Positions 8,179 to 13,697 of a stretch of DNA of 13,697 nt are shown piece by piece. Each line of letters opens with the position of its first letter. Position 1 is the first letter of the stretch. Both the position numbers and the translations under genes were made by a program. This stretch comes from Pilatotrama ljubarskyi. Lineage: Eukaryota > Basidiomycota > Agaricomycetes > Polyporales > Polyporaceae. The notes beneath the pieces are model-generated. The model was given only the letters and a program-made list of their open reading frames with translations. It did not search any database and was not told where the DNA came from. Location: positions 1 to 13,697 of the forward strand of contig MU277850.1 in assembly GCA_022385805.1 (NCBI GenBank). The letters run 5' to 3'.

Positions 8179-8605
8179 TTACCGTTTGCAAAATAGTTGT
8201 CACGTGACTGGTAACACATCGCCTGTGGCCTCCGTTCCTCAAAAACTATGTAGCTCAGTACAGAGTCCCTCAAAATCTCAGTTTCTTTTGTAGTCAGTTC
8301 AGTATATTGGTATGTTTTGAGGCCCATATAAAATGGGTGAAGAGGAGATGAGGAAGCATTTCAAATTGCCTACTATGGTTATGTCAGCATCAGCTACCAT
8401 GAGCTGGGCTCATTGTCTGATCTGGAGCATGCAGGTCTCATTCACCATCCATAGTATATGTCAAAAAATAGCATATGATTTAATTCTTTCTTTGAAAAAG
8501 GGAGCATTCATTTTCATAAATTCTGTGAGCTGCAATGATTTTTTGACATTTGGGATGCGGTCTGGAAAAGCAAAGTGTCATGTGACAACTTTTATGCAAA
8601 GGTAA
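8179..8605. mobile_element. TA-flanked MITE, copy 2 (CACGTG-TIR family)
   Basis: A 427-base copy of the same family. The left end is TTACCGTTTGCAAAATAGTT followed by GTCACGTGAC; the right end is GTCATGTGACAACTTTTATG ending GGTAA. TA flanks both sides (8177-8178 and 8606-8607). The interior is collinear with copy 1, including GTAGCTCAGTACAGAGT, ATGGGTGAAGAGGAG and ATGAGCTGGGCT. It sits exactly between the KDZ-like remnant on its left (- strand) and the integrase fragment on its right (+ strand). Confidence 0.9.
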
Positions 8606-8609
8606 TAAG

Positions 8610-8864
8610 CAACTCCCAATTCCCAAAAGGCCTTGAAACTCCATCACCATGGACCTCATTGAGCAGCTCCCCAACTCCGCTTGCTACACCGCTATCCTGG
8701 TTATCATGGACCGCCTCACAAATCAGGCCAACTTCATTCCTACCCATGACACCTTAACCACCTCTGAGTTGCTGGACTGGTTTGTTCTCCATGCCCTCTC
8801 CAAGCACAGAGTTCTCTCGCACGTCACTTCCGATCGGGGTTCGGAGTTTGACCCTGTTGGGTAG
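8610..8864 (+). pseudogene. Ty3/gypsy integrase core fragment
   Basis: Encodes the start of the retroviral-type integrase catalytic core: MDLIEQLPNS with the first catalytic Asp, ILVIMDRLTNQANFIPTHDT, then HVTSDRGSEF with the second catalytic Asp. The third residue (Glu, normally about 35 residues further on) is missing because homology ends at GSEF and a TAG follows at 8862-8864. A TGA at 8634-8636 replaces the Trp expected in the PKRPW motif just upstream. The fragment is dead. It begins five bases after MITE copy 2, so either the MITE inserted into the pol gene or the piece was already truncated; no matching integrase sequence is visible on the MITE's left side. Confidence 0.88.
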
Positions 8865-9579
8865 TCGGCCACTGGCATTGTGTGTAGTCAAAGTCATGAG
8901 AAGGACTTATTGGCCATTGGAGTACCATTGTTGCAGTAGCTACTACTAGGAATAGTCATAGGAAGCTACCTTACTGTTGAATTCCACTCTTCCCTTTAGA
9001 GAACTGCCTTCCAGTAAATCTTGCTTGTTCCGATGGCCAGATATTAGCATATTGTCCCAGAGCTGTTCAAACTTGGGAGAAGTGGGCCATTCCTGGCATG
9101 CACGATTGGTGAGGTATGAGATGGGTTGTTAATTGCCAATATAATGATGTTTGTTACTAAGATCTACTTGTCATATGTGCTTTTTCCTAACTTCTTACAA
9201 CTTCTGAGAATACACATTTCAATGCAAGAGTTGGTTTGTGAACAAGTATTACAGTCAAAAATAACTTGTAGTTAGCAATAAAGTGATCAATGAACCTGTT
9301 ATGTGGTGCTGTAGCATGATAACTCAAACCCACACTCATAGAAATTACTACAATCATATTGTTCTAAGTCTTATAGCATTTGCAGTTGCATCAGCGCAAG
9401 CAAAATACTGGAAGTGCATATTGTAAGTTCAGCCATTGAGGCTAACCATGGAGTTTACAGCTATCATAACAGTAAAGTTGTGTCTAGGGCTCTTTACTGA
9501 CAGTAAGAGCTCCAAGGATTATAATCATGCACATTTGTATTCTTACTTTAGCTCTCTTCTTCAAACTGGTCAATCTAAC
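8865..9579. other. Non-coding AT-rich stretch
   Basis: No gene recognised and almost no CpG. A near-perfect palindrome lies at 9489-9510 (GCTCTT(T)ACTG-A-CAGTAAGAGC). Otherwise I see nothing. Confidence 0.45.
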
Positions 9580-10745
9580 CATCACTGTGAGAAGAGCTGT
9601 CTTTATGCACCATAAATATATATTTGCCTCCCAGTATGCTCAATCTTGCATGTAAATAGAATACATAATCATAAGAGGTCAAAGGAGTTGAGGACAAAGG
9701 ATGATGATCCCTTACTAGCACCTTGAACACTGGCCACCTCCTTTCGAGATCCCCATGGTCACATTCAGCTTGAAGATTGGTTGCTGATAGTATAAAAATC
9801 CTCATGAACACCCAGGACAAGACCTCTGCAAGTATTCAGAAGCTGTGTATGTGACTGGGAATAAACAATAGGCAAGAACAAGGGAATCTGCACTAGCGCT
9901 TTGATATCTGATCATTTCCCCCCATGAACAGTGTAGTTGCCTTCACCTCGAAAAGGGCTCTCTAATGACATAGGAGGTGTCTGTAACTCACTAACGAAGC
10001 CTGCAATGGGTTAGAAGCTGTATATATGCCTCAGCATAACCAACAGTAAAGAGCAGACCTTGAAGACTTGCCAACTTCTCTCAGAAACCATTTGGTCACA
10101 ATCTACTTGATAAACACACAGAAATGCACTGCAAGGTGTCAGAAGGTATATGTGTGCATGAAGGTGAATAGTGGTCATGAGGAGTAAATCATATACAAGA
10201 ACCTTAAATGAGAACATCTCTCCTGATAGGTTGTGTGATTTCAGCATAGATATGGGTTCCTCGTAGTGCTAGTACACGTGCATAATTTGTCCAGAAAAAC
10301 ACAGCAAACAAGATTGCAAGGGGTCAGAGGCTGTGTGTTTGACTAGAGATAAGTAAAGAACAGCAAAGCCATTACCACCCCCTTCAAATGTGATGGTAGG
10401 TAACAATCAGCCCAGTTGTTATACCTAGCTAGGAATTAGGTCTTTCATGGTATATGATTTGTAGATACAGACCCAGAAAACAAGCTTCTCAACAAGCCTC
10501 TGAGAACCAGAAGCTGAGTGTATTTAACTAGGCACAGACAAAAATAGAGAACAAATGAATTTGTAGTAGCCCCTTCAGATCTCATCATTTTGCCTATGAT
10601 GTACATAGCTAGATTGACCTTGAAAATAGCTTTCTAATGATATATGTCTTGTCTATGAACACTTACTAAAGAGGTTGAAAAGTGTGTATATGACTGAGTG
10701 CAGAGGAAACAAAAACCTACTAGTACCTCTATGTCTGACTACACA
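9580..10745 (+). repeat. Degenerate tandem array A, ~165-185-base monomers
   Basis: The motif AGAAGCTGTGTATATGACTG or a variant recurs near 9838, 10013, 10141 (weak), 10326, 10509 and 10676, giving steps of 175, 128, 185, 183 and 167 bases. A second motif of the monomer, CTTGAAAATAGCTTTCTAAT followed by GA, recurs near 9948, about 10432 and 10620. A further pair, CACCTTGAACACTGGCCACC at 9719 and the related CCTTGAAGACTTGCCAAC at about 10059, extends homology to the left. Monomers are perhaps 60-75 percent alike by eye, so the array is old. Not coding; the - strand open frames inside it simply share repeat-derived peptides. Confidence 0.65.
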
Positions 10746-10754
10746 TGCTCATTA

Positions 10755-11171
10755 TTACTGTTTGCATAAAAGTTGTCACGTGACCGAAATGGCTTCGCCT
10801 GTGGCCTCCCTCCTCGAAAAATCTGTAGCTCAGTACAGAGTCTCTCAAAAATCTTGATCTGCTTTGTAGTCAGTTCATCAGATTTTAATCTTTGGATATT
10901 TATGAGAAATGGGTGGAGAGATGATCAGGAAGCATGCCAAATGGCCCACTATGGTTATATCAGCTACACCTACCATGAGCTGGGCTGAATATGAAAGCTT
11001 CGGTCTCCATCCAAAATATACATCAGAAAGTAACATATATTTTTTTTATCTTTACTCAGACTAAGGAAGCATCTGATTCCATGAGCTCTGTGAGCTGCAA
11101 CGATTTTTTGACATCTGGGATGTGGCATGGAGCAGAAAAGTGTCACGTGACAACTTTTATGCAAATGGTAA
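10755..11171. mobile_element. TA-flanked MITE, copy 3 (CACGTG-TIR family)
   Basis: A 417-base copy with the best-kept ends: TTACTGTTTGCATAAAAGTT plus GTCACGTGAC on the left, and GTCACGTGACAACTTTTATG plus CAAATGGTAA on the right. TA is on both sides (10753-10754 and 11172-11173). The TIR is about 30 bases with one or two mismatches. The interior is collinear with copies 1 and 2 (CTGTGGCCTCCCTCC, AGCTCAGTACAGAGTC, ATGGGTGGAGAG, ATGAGCTGGGCTGA). It lies between arrays A and B. Confidence 0.92.
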
Positions 11172-11215
11172 TAAGTAAGCGCCTGTACAAACACGACCAA
11201 ATCTTCTGGCACAAT

Positions 11216-11320
11216 TCCAGGTTTTGTGTTTGGGGGCGCCTATGGGCTGTGCCAGCTCTGGGCACGGCTTGGGTGCCTATTTGGGTGCAGTAGGGAGACG
11301 GCTCCGTGCCTGGGCCATTA
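11216..11320. repeat. GC-rich hairpin cluster
   Basis: Short complementary elements alternate: GTGCC at 11249-11253, GGCACGG at 11261-11267, GTGCC at 11273-11277 and CCGTGCC at 11304-11310. Several mutually exclusive stem-loops are possible. It is a GC-rich island between MITE copy 3 and array B. The function is unknown. Confidence 0.45.
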
Positions 11321-11329
11321 CTACACGAT

Positions 11330-11830
11330 ATAGGACATATTATATACAGTTAGAAAGCTGTTTTCAATAAAAATCTAATGACACTAATAGCGTGTTTATA
11401 AGATAAGAACTGCATATATGATCCACGGTTTACTCACTCTTACTGTTTTTTTCCGGTGGTAAGTTGGCTCCTTCTATGACTTGTGCATAACAAAACATGA
11501 CATATCATATGCCATTTTGAAGCTGCTTTCGAGATAAATTCAATGGTGGTAAGTGCACACTCATACAGTCAGATCTGCAGGTAAAATTCAACCTTCACTC
11601 ACTATTGAAAAGTCATTCAGTGGGGGATTGACCCTTCTTTCATACCTTGCCTGGCAAAATATGGTGTATCATATATCAGTAGAATACTGCTTTTGAGCCG
11701 AATCTGATGGTAGTAAGTGTGCGCTTACGCAGTAAGAATTGCATCTACAATCTGCACTTAAAGTTTGTGTGTCAGCAGTATTAAGATGCAACTCAGTTCC
11801 CTTCTTTTTCATTAGTAGATCAATACAAGA
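11330..11830 (-). repeat. Degenerate tandem array B, 165-base monomers, inverted to A
   Basis: Three monomers start at 11334, 11499 and 11664 (GACATATTATATACAG, GACATATCATATGCCA, GTGTATCATATATCAG), exactly 165 bases apart, with a fading fourth near 11829. Each carries a related AGAAAGCTGTTTTCAA element about 18 bases later, then AATCTAATG-like and GGTAAGTGTGC-like segments. The reverse complement of array A's motif at 10620 is AGAAAGCTATTTTCAA, differing at one of 16 positions, so B appears to be the same family in opposite orientation. Confidence 0.65.
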
Positions 11831-12202
11831 TCTATGGCTCAGCGATATTCTGTGTGTTGTTCTCTAAACATCACATGAACAGATGAAATACACTTCTTCT
11901 TTACCTCACTGTGAACTCATGTTCAGCTTTGTTTTATCTATCTTTAAGGCCAAATTGCACTTGTATCATCACTATATTCCCATCTTCAGCTTCCTATCTT
12001 TGCTAGTCAGGGATAAACTTATTGTTGAGACACTACGCTGACGCTCAAATGTGGAATGCACGCTGCATTGCGTGCCCAGCGCACTAGCCAGAGAGCTAGG
12101 GTTACATAGGTGCCCAAGCAATGTTACACAAAAAATGTTGAAGTGAGTAAGCGCCACGAGCTAGGTCGTACCCTGAAGACGAGCCACCTGTCATAGTCAA
12201 CA
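11831..12202. other. Stretch without recognisable gene
   Basis: Nothing recognised. It may include the lost upstream part of the Helitron fragment that begins near 12203; stops interrupt that frame just before (TAG at 12194). Confidence 0.35.
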
Positions 12203-12690
12203 AACAAGGATCCAGAGGCCACTGCTGTGAACAATGTCGAGGAGAATGAGGGTGCTGAAGATGGTGCGTGTCCTTTCGTAGTCCACGGATTGATTGGCGC
12301 AAGCCTGGAACATATGGGTAAGGTCAGACCTCATGAGATCACTGCACATGCAGTCGAGCACTTCAAGTTTGGAGGAAAGCTGCTTGGCATAGGGCAAGCA
12401 GCAGAACCAGAGTGCCTGTATCACAACCCCCAACTGTATCCACAGATGTTCCCATGGCTCTTTCGATATGGCTTGGGTGGGCTAAACAACAGTGGTGTGG
12501 GCTGTCAACGGGTCTCAAGAGTCTAGGTGCAAGCAGCAACTGCTGATGTATCAGGACAAGTGCTTTCAACTTGAGCCCCTCTTTCCACTGGTTGCATTGA
12601 ATCATGAACAGATCAAGGGTGCTACCACAGGGGGTTATCTTCTTGCTGACAAGAGTAAATTTGTAGAGATTGCTAACTGTCTACTAAACA
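12203..12690 (+). pseudogene. Helitron Rep/helicase N-terminal fragment
   Basis: A piece of the Helitron-like N-terminal domain that precedes the rolling-circle HUH nuclease in Helitron transposases. The first frame (12203-12526) encodes FVVHGLIGASLE, GGKLLGIGQAAEPECLYHNP and QMFPWLFRYGLGG. A frame change between about 12490 and 12535 leads into LLMYQDKCFQLEPLFPLVAL, NHEQIKGATTGGYLLADKSK and IANCLLN. These are characteristic, ordered motifs of the family. The fragment stops at LLN, where MITE copy 4 begins, and I find no HUH or helicase motifs after it. It is therefore a truncated, frameshifted relic. Confidence 0.85.
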
Positions 12691-12693
12691 TTA

Positions 12694-12907
12694 TTACCAT
12701 TTACAAAAAAAGTTGTCATCTTGTCCACTTCTGCTTTTGCGCTTCCAAAATCATGGCTTATGCAGGAGCAGTACACACACCATCAGCTAACTTGTACACA
12801 GCTCCTTGCACTCAGATTCATGGAGAAGACACAGTGCTGGGTTTGCAGAGGGGCTATAAAGACAGGTTTTGTGCTCACAGATGTGACAACTTTTATGCAA
12901 AAGGTAA
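12694..12907. mobile_element. Short TIR element, copy 4, different interior
   Basis: Only 214 bases. The left end is TTACCATTTACAAAAAAAGT followed by TGTCATCTTG; the right end is ATGTGACAACTTTTATGCAA ending AAGGTAA. These match the TIRs of copies 1-3, but the interior has none of their shared blocks (no GCCTGTGGCC, AGCTCAGTACAGAGT or ATGAGCTGGGCT). TA is present on the left (12692-12693); the right side has TG, one change from TA. It inserted in or at the edge of the Helitron fragment. It may be a subfamily mobilised by the same transposase. Confidence 0.68.
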
Positions 12908-12909
12908 TG

Positions 12910-13292
12910 GATGACTTTCCGTAAGCATCTAGGATTTTAGAATTGATTCTAAAGCGCCAAAAAAGGGAAGTGGGGTGGGGTGCCGCCGGAGGTTTCGGAG
13001 TCCGACGGTGGGTCGGGCTCATCCTAGAAGTTGTACCGCCGGAGGTTTGGAAAGGGGGGTCCGACCCTCGTCCTAATTCTAAATGGTGTTCTAAACGCAC
13101 CGATTCGGAAGGTATACGAGCCGTTAGCGCTTACTAAGGCAAGGCGCCCGAGTCCCGCTCAGGGCTATCACTTACGCGGGCTGCACTTATATCCTTGGAG
13201 CGCGCTCGTATGAAATGTGCTAGCAATTCCTCGCGATTGATCTACCATCTTCTTGCCCTTGGAAGTATACACTCGCTTTTCTACAGCAAGCT
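12910..13292. other. GC-rich upstream region, possible LTR or promoter
   Basis: Composition changes abruptly to GC- and CpG-rich. A 13-base direct repeat CCGCCGGAGGTTT occurs at 12983-12995 and 13036-13048, each followed by GTCCGAC. An 8-base palindrome, TTTAGAATtgATTCTAAA, lies at 12936-12953. A TATA-like CTTATAT at 13186-13192 sits about 100 bases before the ATG of the edge open frame. This could be an LTR plus leader or a host promoter. The LTR start and primer-binding site are not identified. Confidence 0.4.
13186..13192 (+). promoter_or_regulatory. TATA-like box upstream of edge open frame
   Basis: CTTATAT in otherwise GC-rich DNA, 101 bases before the ATG at 13293. The spacing suits a fungal or LTR promoter with a leader of about 70 bases. 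Confidence 0.3.
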
Positions 13293-13697
13293 ATGAGCTC
13301 CCAAAATGTTCCTCGTGCTAAACCAGTCTACTACCTTGACCGGTACCAACCCGAGTCGAATACTACGCACCCTGACTCGTTCGCACCAGGGCCCTCGACA
13401 TCAAGCCAAACAGTGTGTATCAATTTGGAACCCATGTCTTCATTGTTGGCTAATGCACTGCAGAACTCGATGGCACCCATTCCGGGGGGCAGCGGCGACC
13501 TCAGAAATCAACCGCTGATGCGACCCCACTCCGCGCACGAGGCCGCGGAGCACCGAAGCCGCTCCCTTCGCGCATCTTCGCTCATCTTCGCTTTTCTTCG
13601 CAGTTCTTCGCAGTTCTTCGCAGCTTCGCCCGCCTTCGCAGCTTCGCAGCCTCCGCGACGGATCGCAAAGTCCCGCAAGAAACCCAGCGGGCAGCCA
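13293..13697 (+). CDS. Partial open frame running off the right edge, unknown
   Basis: An uninterrupted 135-codon frame from ATG 13293 (context AGCTATGAG) to the last base of the window; its 3' end is outside. The protein starts MSSQNVPRAKPVYYLDRYQP, then a Ser/Thr/Pro-rich part, LEPMSSLLANALQNSMAPIP, and a basic Ser/Ala-rich part ending RRIAKSRKKPSGQP. No domain is recognised. It is low-complexity and probably disordered. The Arg/Ser/Pro-rich start, just after a GC-rich LTR-like block, would suit the N-terminus of a retrotransposon Gag, but a host gene or a chance frame in GC-rich DNA are also possible. Three exact 10-base repeats (TTCTTCGCAG, 13594-13623) fall inside it. Confidence 0.4.
   Translation, partial: MSSQNVPRAKPVYYLDRYQPESNTTHPDSFAPGPSTSSQTVCINLEPMSSLLANALQNSMAPIPGGSGDLRNQPLMRPHSAHEAAEHRSRSLRASSLIFAFLRSSSQFFAASPAFAASQPPRRIAKSRKKPSGQP
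13594..13623. repeat. 10-base tandem repeat, three exact copies
   Basis: TTCTTCGCAG occurs three times end to end, with related TTCGC(AG) units continuing to about 13650. The period is not a multiple of three, so the edge open frame reads each copy in a different phase. Confidence 0.85.

Noticed and set aside
9575..10247. Two - strand open frames (about 80 codons each) sharing a WxVFKV-like peptide
   Set aside because: The shared peptide is explained by the tandem repeat monomers of array A; there is no coding evidence.
10970..11293. Open frames of 80-100 codons on both strands
   Set aside because: They span MITE copy 3 and its TIR; composition reflects the element.
12363..12605. 80-codon - strand open frame
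   Set aside because: Antisense to the conserved Helitron fragment.
6105..12907. CRISPR-like array suggested by regularly recurring ~30-base sequences
   Set aside because: The repeats are inverted pairs at element ends with TA flanks and 200-400-base interiors, not direct repeats with short spacers; the context is eukaryotic.

Overview
This window looks like a transposon-dense, gene-poor stretch of a basidiomycete (Agaricomycetes-type) nuclear genome. Four things support this: introns of about 50-65 bases with GT...AG ends and CTGAC-like branch sites; the remains of a fungal alpha-type protein kinase; the N-terminal part of a KDZ (Kyakuja-Dileera-Zisupton)-like transposase; and fragments of a Ty3/gypsy integrase and a Helitron Rep/helicase. 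I see no bacterial operons, rRNA, tRNA or CRISPR. Family names rest on motifs read by eye; no database search was possible.

Layout. 184-658: a PIF/Harbinger-type MITE with 34-base perfect terminal inverted repeats (TIRs) and a TTA target duplication. 1193-4586: a decayed multi-exon alpha-kinase gene on the + strand. It has a duplicated Cys-rich module at its N-terminus, and a 653-base solo LTR (2524-3176) interrupts it. Its reading frame stays open for about 190 codons beyond the last kinase motif, to 5156. 5160-6100: non-coding, with a GCGGAGT-motif repeat cluster and TATA-like sequence, perhaps a degraded LTR. 6105-6524, 8179-8605, 10755-11171 and 12694-12907: four TA-flanked elements sharing one TIR family built around CACGTG. 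The first three share their interior (417-427 bases); the fourth (214 bases) does not. 7445-8145 (- strand): a KDZ-like transposase N-terminal pseudogene whose intron holds a TATG/TA microsatellite. 8610-8864: a Ty3/gypsy integrase fragment. About 9580-10745 and 11330-11830: two arrays of degenerate tandem monomers (about 165-185 bases) that appear to be one family in opposite orientation, flanking MITE copy 3. 12203-12690: a frameshifted Helitron N-terminal fragment ended by MITE copy 4. 12910-13697: a distinct GC- and CpG-rich segment with a TATA-like box and an open frame from 13293 that runs off the window end.

Overall the window is a graveyard of nested elements. The old part is CpG-poor and riddled with stops. 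The solo LTR, the Harbinger MITE and the right-hand 700 bases look younger. Nothing here forms a working pathway. The most unusual features are the inverted pair of ~165-base arrays, the CACGTG MITE family with interchangeable interiors, and the right-edge open frame.
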